DNA from: Erythrobacter sp.
Lineage (GTDB): Bacteria; Pseudomonadota; Alphaproteobacteria; Sphingomonadales; Sphingomonadaceae
Reading direction: 5' to 3'
NCBI GenBank assembly: GCA_027311945.1
Contig: DAICXZ010000023.1
Coordinates: 1 to 41,852, forward strand
Length of the DNA stretch: 41,852 nt
This document shows, one piece after another, positions 34,335 through 41,852 of this stretch (position 1 is its first letter; the number at the start of each line of letters is the position of its first letter). A program made the position numbers and the translations under genes. The notes beneath the pieces are model-generated. The model saw only the letters and a program-made list of their open reading frames with translations. It searched no databases and had not been told where the DNA came from.

Positions 34335-35890
34335 ACGCGAACCCCTCAGGCTGGCGTCCGGCCACCCCAGAAGCTGTCACTCGCGACGGCGCGAGCGCAC
34401 CCACCTTCACCGGCAACCGCGCGCTGATGCTCGAAGAAGGGCTGATCTTCGAAATCGGTTCACTAAACAATTGCGGCGTCGACCTGCCAACCCCTTCGGC
34501 AGAGACGTCCACCCGGCTGGGCGGGATGTCACGATCTACCCCTCCCGCCCTGCCGGGCTTAAGCGAACCAGAGACCGTGCGCCACTACACGCGCCTGAGC
34601 CGCCAGAACTATGCCATCGACCTGGGCCTGTTCCCGCTCGGCAGCTGCACGATGAAGCACAACCCGCGGCTGAACGAAAAGGTTGCGCGTATGCCCGGCT
34701 TTGCCGATCTGCACCCGCTCCAGCCGATGAACACGGTGCAGGGCGCGCTTGGCGTGATCGACGAGCTGGCGCACTGGCTGGTTACGCTCACCGCCATGCA
34801 CTCGGTGGCGATGAGCCCGAAGGCGGGCGCGCATGGCGAATTGTGCGGCGTGCTATGTATCCGTGCCGCGCTGGAGGCTAGAGGCGATCCGCGCGAGGTG
34901 ATGCTGGTGCCGAGTTCGGCCCATGGCACCAACCCGGCCACCGCCGCGTTCGCCGGTTACAACGTCGAGGCGATCCCGGCGGGTGACGACGGGCGCATCG
35001 ACTTCGAGGCCTTGAAGGCGCGCCTCGGGCCGGACGTGGCGGGGCTGATGATCACCAACCCCAACACCTGCGGCTTGTTCGAGCGCGACATGATCGCGAT
35101 CTGCGAGGCGGTTCACGCTGCGGGCGGCTACGTCTATTGCGACGGGGCGAACTTCAACGCCATCGTCGGGCGGGTGCGGCCGGGTGATCTCGGCATCGAC
35201 GCCATGCATATCAACCTGCATAAAACCTTCTCCACCCCGCACGGCGGCGGCGGTCCGGGTTCGGGACCGGTGGTGCTGTCGGAGGCGCTCGCCCCCTATG
35301 CGCCGCTGCCTTATGTGACGAAGGCAAAGGACGGCAGCTTCGAACTGGTTGAGGAAGGCGACGAGGGCGCGGGCGAGAGCTTTGGCCGGATGGCGGCGTT
35401 CCACGGGCAGATGGGCATGTTCACCCGCGCACTGGCCTACATCCTGTCGCACGGGGCCGATGGCCTGGCGCAAGTATCGGGCGATGCGGTGCTCAACGCG
35501 AATTATGTGCTGCGCGCGCTGGAGGATGTGCTCGAAGCGCCTTTCGCCCATGCCGGGCCGTGCATGCACGAGGCGCTGTTCTCCGACGCGGGCTTTGCCA
35601 AGGGCTTCTCCACGCTCGACGTGGCCAAGGGGCTGATCGACGAGGGCTTCCACCCGATGACGGTCTATTTCCCGCTGGTGGTCCACGGCGCCATGCTGAT
35701 CGAGCCGACCGAAAGCGAAAGCAAGGCCGCGCTCGACCAGTTCATCGGTGCGCTGCGCAGCGTTGCCGAGCGGGCCAAGGCGGGCGACGAAAGCCTCCAT
35801 CTGGCGCCGCTCCACGCTCCGCGTGCCAGGCTCGACGAGACGGCGGCGGCGCGCAATCCGAAGCTGGCTTGGAGCGAACCGGCCGACTGA
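34331..35890 (+). CDS. gcvPB: glycine dehydrogenase (decarboxylating) subunit 2
   Basis: The second half of the split P-protein. The 519-residue protein has [49 protein letters not shown], and the pyridoxal-phosphate lysine Lys298 in [20 protein letters not shown]. The early segment [16 protein letters not shown] is typical of this subunit. It is translationally coupled to gcvPA and is followed by a hairpin before the converging rimO gene. The fourth component, the lipoamide dehydrogenase L-protein, is not in the window. Confidence 0.96.
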   Translation: MNANPSGWRPATPEAVTRDGASAPTFTGNRALMLEEGLIFEIGSLNNCGVDLPTPSAETSTRLGGMSRSTPPALPGLSEPETVRHYTRLSRQNYAIDLGLFPLGSCTMKHNPRLNEKVARMPGFADLHPLQPMNTVQGALGVIDELAHWLVTLTAMHSVAMSPKAGAHGELCGVLCIRAALEARGDPREVMLVPSSAHGTNPATAAFAGYNVEAIPAGDDGRIDFEALKARLGPDVAGLMITNPNTCGLFERDMIAICEAVHAAGGYVYCDGANFNAIVGRVRPGDLGIDAMHINLHKTFSTPHGGGGPGSGPVVLSEALAPYAPLPYVTKAKDGSFELVEEGDEGAGESFGRMAAFHGQMGMFTRALAYILSHGADGLAQVSGDAVLNANYVLRALEDVLEAPFAHAGPCMHEALFSDAGFAKGFSTLDVAKGLIDEGFHPMTVYFPLVVHGAMLIEPTESESKAALDQFIGALRSVAERAKAGDESLHLAPLHAPRARLDETAAARNPKLAWSEPAD

Positions 35891-35901
35891 TTTCCTCGGG
35901 G

Positions 35902-35928
35902 GCGGCGCTGTCTTTTCGGCAGCGCCGC
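35902..35928. terminator. bidirectional hairpin between gcvPB and rimO
   Basis: GCGGCGCTG (35902-35910) and CAGCGCCGC (35920-35928) form a perfect 9-bp GC stem with a 9-base loop in the 51-base gap between two converging genes. It can serve both strands; there is no strong U-run. Confidence 0.65.
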
Positions 35929-35941
35929 TTCGGGAAAGCTA

Positions 35942-37312
35942 TCACCGGGCGGCGATAACCCCGAACAGGTCGTGGGCGTCAGCGTCTTCGACCTCGACGC
36001 TGACGAAATCGCCAGGCTGCAGGTCTGCGGGCACATTGCGCAAGTAAACCGCGCCGTCGATCTCCGGGGCGTCGGCCTGCGAGCGGCCCGTGGCGCCAAC
36101 ATCGCCATCCTCGTCAGGTTCGCCTACCTCGTCGATGATGACGGGCAGCATCTTGCCGACCTTGGCCGCGAGCTTGGCGGCGCTGATGCGCTCGGTCACT
36201 TCCATGATCCGGGCATAGCGCTCTTCCTTAAGCTCTTCCGGCACCGGATCGGGCAGGGCGTTCGCCTGCGCCCCCGCCACAGGCTCGAACCGGAAGGCAC
36301 CCACACGGTCAAGCTGGGCCTCTTCCAGCCAGTCGAGCAGGTACTGGAAGTCCTCCTCGGTCTCGCCGGGGAAGCCGACCACGAAGGAGGAACGCACCGC
36401 GATCTCGGGGCAAATCTCGCGCCAGCTCTTCAGCCGTTGGAGCACCTTGGCCTCGTTGGCCGGGCGCTTCATCGCCTTCAGCACCTTGGGCGCGGCGTGC
36501 TGGAACGGGATATCGAGATAGGGCGTCAGCAGACCCTCGGCCATCAGCGGGATCACCGCATCGACGTGCGGGTAAGGGTAGACGTAGTGCAGCCGGGTCC
36601 ACGGCGTGACGCCGTCGGGCGTGCGCAACTGGCCGAGTTCGCGGGCAAGGTCGGTCATATGCGCGCGGACGGGTTGGCTCTTCCACATGCGCTCTTCATG
36701 GCGGGTATCCACACCATAGGCCGAGGTATCCTGGCTGATCACCAGCAGTTCGCGCGTTCCGGCAGCAACCAACTTCTCCGCCTCGCGCAGCACCGCATCG
36801 ATGCGGCGGCTAGCGAGTTTCCCGCGCAGATCGGGAATGATGCAGAAGGCGCAGGAGTGGTTGCAGCCTTCTGAAATCTTCAGATAGCTGTAGTGCCTCG
36901 GGGTCAGCTTGATGTCGGGCTGCGGGATCAGGTCGACGAAGGGCCCCTGCGTCGGCGGGGCGGCCTCGTGCACGGCCTCGACCACGTCCTCGTACTGGTG
37001 CGCGCCGGTGATCGCCAGCACCTGCGGGAAGCGGGCGCGGATCACATCGGCCTCGTCGCCCATGCAGCCGGTCACGATCACGCGGCCATTCTCGGCAATC
37101 GCCTCGCCGATCGCTTCGAGGCTTTCCTCCTTGGCGCTGTCGAGGAAGCCACAGGTGTTGACCAGCACCACGTCGGCCCCGGCATAGTCGGGGCTCATGG
37201 CATAGCCATCGGCGCGAAGCCGGGTGAGGATACGCTCGGAGTCGACCAGCGCCTTGGGGCAGCCGAGCGAGACCATGCCGATGCGCTTTGGATCAGGGAT
37301 TTGGGTAGCCAT
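35942..37312 (-). CDS. rimO: ribosomal protein S12 methylthiotransferase
   Basis: RimO adds a methylthio group to an aspartate of ribosomal protein S12. The 456-residue protein has the UPF0004 domain ([38 protein letters not shown], giving three cluster cysteines), the radical-SAM motif [18 protein letters not shown], and a C-terminal TRAM-like domain. The residues after SLGCPK and the DLRG after the radical-SAM cysteines favour RimO over MiaB. It is divergent from the DUF1761 gene and converges on gcvPB. Confidence 0.95.
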   Translation of the reverse strand: MATQIPDPKRIGMVSLGCPKALVDSERILTRLRADGYAMSPDYAGADVVLVNTCGFLDSAKEESLEAIGEAIAENGRVIVTGCMGDEADVIRARFPQVLAITGAHQYEDVVEAVHEAAPPTQGPFVDLIPQPDIKLTPRHYSYLKISEGCNHSCAFCIIPDLRGKLASRRIDAVLREAEKLVAAGTRELLVISQDTSAYGVDTRHEERMWKSQPVRAHMTDLARELGQLRTPDGVTPWTRLHYVYPYPHVDAVIPLMAEGLLTPYLDIPFQHAAPKVLKAMKRPANEAKVLQRLKSWREICPEIAVRSSFVVGFPGETEEDFQYLLDWLEEAQLDRVGAFRFEPVAGAQANALPDPVPEELKEERYARIMEVTERISAAKLAAKVGKMLPVIIDEVGEPDEDGDVGATGRSQADAPEIDGAVYLRNVPADLQPGDFVSVEVEDADAHDLFGVIAAR

Positions 37313-37385
37313 TATCGCAGCGCCCCTACACCCGATGGCGGCGATGCGCTAGATGGGCGCTGCTTGTGAGAAAAGGAGCCGAGCT

Positions 37386-37799
37386 ATGGGCGAGATTAAC
37401 CTGCTGGCGGTGGTGGTTGGAACGGCGCTGTTCTGGCTGCTGGGTGCGGTCTGGTACGGTCCGCTGTTCGGCAAGGCATGGCGCGAAATGAACGGTGTGA
37501 CCGACCAGATGATGAAGGACGGCATCCCGGGAGCGAATCCGGTCTGGCTCATCATGCTGCTGAGCTTTGCCTTCGAGATGGTGGTGGTGCTGATGCTCGG
37601 CCACCTGATCGCGCGGACCAACCCGGCCCCACATGTGATCATGATGATGGCGACGGGCCTTGCCGTCTCCGTGATGGCTCCGGCGCTGGGGATCAACTAC
37701 CTTTATCAGATGCGTCCCGGAAAGCTGTTCGCGATCGACGCGGGCTATTTCGTGATCGGCATGGCGCTGGCGGGTGGGGCCTTTATTCTGCTGGGCTGA
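37386..37799 (+). CDS. DUF1761 family membrane protein
   Basis: A 137-residue inner-membrane protein with about four predicted transmembrane helices (LLAVVVGTALFWLLGAVWYG, LIMLLSFAFEMVVVLMLGHL, HVIMMMATGLAVSVMAPALG, and the C-terminal GYFVIGMALAGGAFILLG). The WYGPLFGKAW turn is characteristic of DUF1761. Function is unknown. AAGGAG at 37373-37378 places the ATG at 37386. It stands alone between rimO (divergent) and the K+ channel gene (convergent), and a REP-like repeat follows it. Confidence 0.85.
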   Translation: MGEINLLAVVVGTALFWLLGAVWYGPLFGKAWREMNGVTDQMMKDGIPGANPVWLIMLLSFAFEMVVVLMLGHLIARTNPAPHVIMMMATGLAVSVMAPALGINYLYQMRPGKLFAIDAGYFVIGMALAGGAFILLG

Positions 37800-37805
37800 G
37801 GTGCT

Positions 37806-37910
37806 CCAACGTCCGCTCGTCCAGAGCTTGTCGAAGGGCCGGCACGATCCCAGACCCTGCGCGCTCGGAACAGCTTCGCTTCCGACAGGCTCAGGCTGAG
37901 CGGACGTTGG
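37806..37910. repeat. REP-like inverted repeat between the DUF1761 and K+ channel genes
   Basis: Arms at about 37806-37836 and 37879-37910 are imperfect inverted copies. Their outer 13 bases, CCAACGTCCGCTC and GAGCGGACGTTGG, match exactly. The inner part carries GAGCTTGTCGAAGG, the core also found at 10187-10282. It fills the spacer between two converging genes. Confidence 0.82.
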
Positions 37911-37969
37911 GTTAGAGGACGCGGCTCAGGTATGGCGTTGAAATTGCTCTCACCCCTGAGAGGAAAGGA

Positions 37970-39049
37970 TCAGCGCTCGCTTTCGCTCGGCGCACTGGGC
38001 AGGATTTCGACCACCACGTCGCCTGCCTGCAGCGCATCGGTTTCCGGCTCCCAGAATCCGCAGGCGCGGCCATTGCGATAGATCCGCATGCCGCGCCCAC
38101 CAGTGGCCAGCGCGGAAAGCGACTTGCCGATCTCTTCGGGTTTCACTGGCCGTTCGACCAACTGCACCCGGCCCGTCACAGAGGCGAGGTCGGCAAGATA
38201 TTCGGCGATATGCGCCCCGCGCGCGCTGCCCGCCAGCAGCAGGCCAGTAAAGCGTACCGGGTTGATGACGTTGTCGGCACCCGCCTGCCGCGCGAGCAAT
38301 TCGTTATCGTCGGCGCGCACCACCACGCTGATCGGCACATTCGGGGCAAGATGGCGCACGGTCAGTACGATCAGGATCGAGGCGTCGTCGCGGCCCGCCG
38401 AAACGAGCACCGTCTGTGCCTTGTCGATCCGCACCGCGCGCAGGTTGTCGTCGCGCGTAGCATCGGCCTCGATCACGTTGCAGCCCAGCTCCTCGGCGTG
38501 GACGAGACGGTCGGGCGAGGTGTCCATCACCACGATGCAAGCGGGGTCGGTCCCGCGCTCGATCAGCTCCTCGACCGCTTCCTTGCCGGATACGCCGAAC
38601 CCCAGCACGACGACGTGGTTGGACAACTGGTCCTGAATACGGGCCATGCGGAACTTCTCCCAAGAACGCTTGATGAGGAAATTGTAGGCGGTGCCAACGA
38701 AGATGAAGAGCACCGCGAACCGGACTGGCGTCACGATCACCGCTTCGACCAGCCGCGCGCGGTCGGAGATCGGAGCGATATCGCCGAACCCGGTAGTGGT
38801 GATCGAGATCATGGTGAAATAGACCACGTCGAGGAAGCTGACGTGGCCATCAGTGTTGTCGATCAACCCGTCGCGGTCCCACCAGTGGATCATCACCACC
38901 AGCATGATCAGCGCCAGTGCGACGGAGAGCCGGATGCCGAGATCGCCCCAGACCGGGATCTGCACCGCGCGGCGCAGCGGGGAGAACCGGCGCCGGGTGC
39001 CAATGGATCGCTTGGGAGGATGGTCTTCGAAGATGCCTGATCCTCCCAT
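37970..39049 (-). CDS. two-helix potassium channel with TrkA/RCK domains
   Basis: A 359-residue inner-membrane ion channel. One helix at about 39-55, a pore loop with TTTGFGD at residues 84-90 (selectivity filter of the TxGYGD type), and a second helix near 105-123 precede a Rossmann RCK_N domain (VVVLGFGVSGKEAVEELIE) and an RCK_C domain (RGMRIYRNGRACGFWEPETD). Built like MthK/Kch, it would gate potassium in response to a cytoplasmic ligand. The filter's first-glycine neighbour is Thr and the aromatic is Phe, a modest variation. It starts three bases after the surE stop, so it ends the serS-surE-channel transcript. Confidence 0.9.
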   Translation of the reverse strand: MGGSGIFEDHPPKRSIGTRRRFSPLRRAVQIPVWGDLGIRLSVALALIMLVVMIHWWDRDGLIDNTDGHVSFLDVVYFTMISITTTGFGDIAPISDRARLVEAVIVTPVRFAVLFIFVGTAYNFLIKRSWEKFRMARIQDQLSNHVVVLGFGVSGKEAVEELIERGTDPACIVVMDTSPDRLVHAEELGCNVIEADATRDDNLRAVRIDKAQTVLVSAGRDDASILIVLTVRHLAPNVPISVVVRADDNELLARQAGADNVINPVRFTGLLLAGSARGAHIAEYLADLASVTGRVQLVERPVKPEEIGKSLSALATGGRGMRIYRNGRACGFWEPETDALQAGDVVVEILPSAPSESER

Positions 39050-39052
39050 TGC

Positions 39053-39808
39053 CTATTCGGCGTACCGTTCCGCGAGCCGACCGATGGCGGCGTGGTCGGT
39101 AAGATCGAGCTGGAGCGGCGTCACAGCCACGTAGTTCTCGGCCACAGCTTCCAGGTCGGTCCCGTGATCGAGCGTATGCTCCATTTCCTCAAGCCCAAAC
39201 CAATAATAATTGCGCCCGCGCGGGTCGGTGCCCTCGACGACACTGCCGCGCGCATAGTCATGAAAGCCCTGCCGCACGACACGGATGCCGCGCACCGCAT
39301 CGGGCGCACAGGCGGGGAAGTTCACGTTGACGAGCGTGCGTTTGGCCATGGCGGTGGCCATCAGCGGCCCCAGTACCTTGGCGCCCCATTCCTCGGCTGC
39401 GGCGAAGCTCCGGCCCATGTCGCGAAAAGCCTGGCTGAGCGCGATGGCCGGAATGCCCGCGAGCGCCGCCTCCATCGCTGCCGAGACGGTGCCCGAATAG
39501 GTAATGTCGTCGGCGAGGTTCTCACCCGAGTTGATGCCCGAAAGCACCAGGTCGGGCGTCTGGTCGGCAAATAGCTTGCGCAGGGCAAGGTTTACCGAAT
39601 CGCTTGGCGTGCCGGTGACGGAGTAGCGCTTGTCGCCGTGTTCGCGCAGCCGCACCGGGCTGTGCAAGGTAAGCGAATGGCCCGCGCCCGACTGCTCCTC
39701 CGCCGGAGCGCAGACCCACACGTCGTCGCTCAGCGTGCGGGCGATTGTCTCCAGCAGGGCGAGGCCGGGGGCGTGGATGCCGTCGTCGTTGGTGAGGAGG
39801 ATGCGCAT
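39053..39808 (-). CDS. surE: 5'/3'-nucleotidase SurE
   Basis: SurE is a metal-dependent nucleoside monophosphate phosphatase linked to stationary-phase survival and RNA turnover. The 251-residue protein opens MRILLTNDDGIHAPGLALLE, with the metal-binding DD pair, then PAEEQSGAGHSLTL, VLSGINSGENLADDITYSGT and NVNFPA. Length is normal. It lies 10 bases after serS and three bases before the K+ channel gene. In many proteobacteria surE is followed by pcm; here it is not. Confidence 0.95.
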   Translation of the reverse strand: MRILLTNDDGIHAPGLALLETIARTLSDDVWVCAPAEEQSGAGHSLTLHSPVRLREHGDKRYSVTGTPSDSVNLALRKLFADQTPDLVLSGINSGENLADDITYSGTVSAAMEAALAGIPAIALSQAFRDMGRSFAAAEEWGAKVLGPLMATAMAKRTLVNVNFPACAPDAVRGIRVVRQGFHDYARGSVVEGTDPRGRNYYWFGLEEMEHTLDHGTDLEAVAENYVAVTPLQLDLTDHAAIGRLAERYAE

Positions 39809-39818
39809 GGGTGCGGCT

Positions 39819-41102
39819 CTAGCCCAGCGGCTTCAGAACTTCGACCCCGCCCATATAGGGCGCGAGCGCAGCAGGCACGGTGATCGAGCCATCCTCCTGC
39901 TGGTAGTTCTCCATCACTGCCACCAGAGTGCGGCCCACGGCGAGGCCCGAACCGTTGAGCGTGTGGCAGAACGCAGTCTTCTTGCCGCCGGCCTCGGGGC
40001 GATAGCGCGCGTTCATGCGGCGCGCCTGGAATTCGCCGCACCAGCTGACCGAGCTGATTTCGCGATAGGCGTCCTGCCCCGGCAGCCACACTTCGAGGTC
40101 GAAGGTTTTGCGCGCGCCGAAGCCCATGTCGCCGGTGCACAGCAGCATCTTGCGATAGGGCAGTTCGAGCGCTTCGAGCACTGCCTCGGCGCTGGCGACC
40201 ATATGCGCGTGTTCAATTGCGGCATCTTCCTCGCGGCAAATCGAGACCAGCTCGACCTTCTCGAACTGGTGCTGGCGGATGAACCCGCGTGTATCCTTGC
40301 CCGCCGCGCCCGCTTCGGAGCGGAAACAGGGCGTGAGCGCGGTGAGGCGGATTGGCTGGGTCAGGTCCTCGATGATCTGCTCACGCACCGAATTTGTGAG
40401 CGAAACCTCGGCGGTGGGGATGAGCCACAGGTCGTTGCCGGTGCGGAACAGGTCTTCGGCGAACTTGGGCAACTGCCCGGTGCCATAGAGCGCATGGTCG
40501 CGTACCAGTACGGGTGGGTTGCATTCCGTATAACCGCGCTCGCCGCTCTGGAAGTCGAGCATGAACTGCGCCAGCGCCCGGTGCAGGCGCGCCATCGGGC
40601 CGCGCAGGAAGGTGAAACGCGCGCCGCTCATCGCTGCGCCGGTCTCAAAATCCATCCCGAGAACGGGGCCGAGGTCGGCGTGTTCGACCGGGGTGAAGGC
40701 GAACTGGCGCGGGGTGCCCCAGCGGCTAACCTCGACGTTGCCCTCTTCGTCCGCGCCTTCAGGCACGTCGTCGGCGGGCAGGTTGGGCAGGCTGGCAAGC
40801 GCCGCATCCAGCTCCGCGCCAAGCTGACGGGCACGCTCTTCCAGCTCGGGCATGGCCTGCTTGAGCTCGGCGACCTCGGCCTTCAGCGCTTCGGCCTTGT
40901 CCTTGTCGCCCTGGCCCATGGCCTGACCGATAGCCTTCGAGGCTTCGTTGCGACGGCTCTGGGCCTGTTGCAGCCGGGTCGAATTGTCGCGCCGCTCGGC
41001 ATCGAGGGAGAGCAGCCGCTGCGAGGCGGGTTCTGCCCCACGGCGGGCGAGGGCAGCATCGAAATCGGCGGGATTTTCGCGGATGAATCTGAGGTCGTGC
41101 AT
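39819..41102 (-). CDS. serS: seryl-tRNA synthetase
   Basis: SerS charges tRNA-Ser and the selenocysteine tRNA with serine. The 427-residue class II enzyme has the N-terminal antiparallel coiled-coil arm ([20 protein letters not shown], then [20 protein letters not shown]), motif 2 in [20 protein letters not shown] and motif 3 in [20 protein letters not shown]. The ATG at 41102 is the natural start. First gene of the serS-surE-channel run; no clear promoter was recognised upstream. Confidence 0.97.
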   Translation of the reverse strand: MHDLRFIRENPADFDAALARRGAEPASQRLLSLDAERRDNSTRLQQAQSRRNEASKAIGQAMGQGDKDKAEALKAEVAELKQAMPELEERARQLGAELDAALASLPNLPADDVPEGADEEGNVEVSRWGTPRQFAFTPVEHADLGPVLGMDFETGAAMSGARFTFLRGPMARLHRALAQFMLDFQSGERGYTECNPPVLVRDHALYGTGQLPKFAEDLFRTGNDLWLIPTAEVSLTNSVREQIIEDLTQPIRLTALTPCFRSEAGAAGKDTRGFIRQHQFEKVELVSICREEDAAIEHAHMVASAEAVLEALELPYRKMLLCTGDMGFGARKTFDLEVWLPGQDAYREISSVSWCGEFQARRMNARYRPEAGGKKTAFCHTLNGSGLAVGRTLVAVMENYQQEDGSITVPAALAPYMGGVEVLKPLG

Positions 41103-41288
41103 GGCCTTGGCCTATGCCCCGGCTGGCCGCGCCTTGTCCAGCGGAGCTTGGGTCAAATCCGATTGGGTGGAAATGGGGCGGCAAGCATGGAATGTAGGCC
41201 GGGCCCTGCGCATATTACTCAGGTTCCGGTCCCAGGCCGGGGCGGGTTGTGGAACCCTTCGATCTACTCGCACCCATCCACCGTCGCC
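41103..41288. other. non-coding stretch upstream of serS
   Basis: No gene, RNA or clear promoter was recognised. The serS promoter is expected here. A short minus-strand frame reads into it from the IS3 fragment but keeps no recognisable transposase motif. Confidence 0.4.
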
Positions 41289-41437
41289 TCGGCCCTCCAC
41301 CCTGCGTGAGAACAGGTCGATGACCGCAGTATAGATGACCGCAGTAAACAAGGGCCATGGTTGAAGTCTGCGACCCACTTCTGGTTGGGTCAGTCGGCGG
41401 TGAGCTGGCGATCCAGTACATTGCCGGCGATGGCCGA
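41289..41437 (-). pseudogene. decayed IS3-family transposase (orfB) fragment
   Basis: Minus-strand translation gives NVLDRQLTAD, a stop (41390-41392), then PNQKWVADF, and after a change of frame TAVIDLFSRRVEG. These line up in order with the start of the IS3-family orfB integrase core, where WVADF holds the first catalytic Asp and VIDLFSRRVVGW follows. The stretch between (YI.T..GWLY in intact copies) is lost or scrambled. A 12-base sequence occurs twice, 15 bases apart (41319-41330, 41334-41345). No terminal inverted repeats or intact orfA are seen, so this is a relic. Confidence 0.83.
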
Positions 41438-41731
41438 GCGCAAGCCTTCATCCATGCCACTGACCAGATCCCTTGGTGTTGCATGATAAAGGCAAACCTC
41501 ACGTCGAGTCCTTCGCTGCGTCGCGGACCTCCGATAGCTGAAGATATCCTGGCTCCGCGTCCAATGAACCGGCGGCACGCGCACCCGCCTCGTCCGATTC
41601 GTAAATCGGCGCGATTCGGCTGCGCGACATGATTCACCGGCTCATCGTCGTTAGGGTGGCCGTCCACATGCACGCCAAACGGTCACATTCCTCTGATAAT
41701 CCGTGAGTTTCACAAAACTGCAAAAACGGTG
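41438..41731. other. non-coding stretch between the IS3 fragment and the edge promoter
   Basis: Short frames exist on both strands but none has recognisable motifs or a ribosome-binding site. The minus strand may contain further decayed IS3 sequence. The last 40 bases are A-rich and probably belong to the promoter that follows. Confidence 0.35.
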
Positions 41732-41760
41732 TTGACCGAATCTCGGGTGGGGCCTAGATG
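41732..41760 (+). promoter_or_regulatory. strong sigma70-type promoter, possibly of an rRNA operon
   Basis: TTGACC (41732-41737) and TAGATG (41755-41760) are separated by exactly 17 bases. Upstream is an A-rich tract (CACAAAACTGCAAAAACGG) like an UP element, and downstream is a GC-rich discriminator. The following 92 bases to the window edge have no ORF start but do have structured, leader-like sequence. This architecture is typical of rrn promoters; the transcribed gene lies outside the window. Confidence 0.6.
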
Positions 41761-41852
41761 GGCTCCACCGACGCGGTGAAGCGGACTTGTTCTGCTACTG
41801 GGTTGGTCGCCAATTTTGACGGATAGCCGGCTCCCCCGGTGTAAATCGGGGA

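Noticed and set aside
41357-41632. A 91-codon plus-strand frame as a gene
   Set aside because: It is antisense to the IS3 relic, has no Shine-Dalgarno and no recognisable motif.

Overview
The window looks like a chromosomal segment of a GC-rich alphaproteobacterium, most likely Sphingomonadales and probably the Erythrobacter/Porphyrobacter/Altererythrobacter group. This placement is inferred from protein motifs and gene order: an Entner-Doudoroff operon in the order zwf-edd-glk-eda, a DUF1465 (RcdA-type) protein, a DUF465 pair, a split gcvPA/gcvPB, several TonB-dependent receptors and a DUF5117-type metalloprotease. No 16S rRNA is present to confirm it. Almost all of the DNA is protein coding, and apart from one small transposase remnant it looks like core genome.

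Layout. 1-2.1 kb (minus): a run of metallo-beta-lactamase-fold hydrolase, nadA (quinolinate synthase) and the first residues of a CitE-like lyase cut by the left edge. 2.1-3.6 kb (plus): glycerol kinase, alone, divergent from the hydrolase. 3.6-10.2 kb: a cell-cycle/envelope/PTS(Ntr) neighbourhood with a DUF1465 protein and a DUF465 gene (minus), then a second DUF465 gene, ptsP, a RodZ-like HTH membrane protein, cpoB/ybgF and tilS (plus). 10.3-11.1 kb (minus): a membrane-anchored L,D-transpeptidase. 11.1-18.8 kb (minus): a tightly coupled central-carbon operon zwf-edd-glk-eda-ppc. It would take glucose and glucose-6-phosphate through the Entner-Doudoroff route, and its last gene is a divergent PEP-carboxylase-like protein. 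18.9-21.4 kb: a transglutaminase-like protein, a YjbQ-family protein and two small secreted proteins (one DUF6152).

21.4-35.9 kb is the most distinctive part. On the minus strand lie two TonB-dependent receptors flanking a secreted AbgB-like M20 amidohydrolase, plus an Lrp/AsnC regulator. Divergent from the regulator is a secreted metzincin-type zinc protease whose gene overlaps gcvT and so heads the complete glycine-cleavage operon gcvT-gcvH-gcvPA-gcvPB. Together these could form a peptide or amidated-amino-acid uptake and breakdown locus under Lrp control; that is a hypothesis from gene order and operator-like palindromes, not a demonstrated pathway.

35.9-41.1 kb: rimO (minus), a DUF1761 membrane protein (plus), then serS-surE-K+ channel (minus). 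41.1-41.85 kb has no intact gene. It holds a decayed IS3-family transposase fragment and, at the right edge, a strong sigma70-type promoter with an A-rich upstream region that may belong to an rRNA operon starting just outside the window. Two related REP-like inverted repeats lie in the two longer convergent spacers at 10.2 and 37.8 kb, and several gene ends carry strong hairpins.
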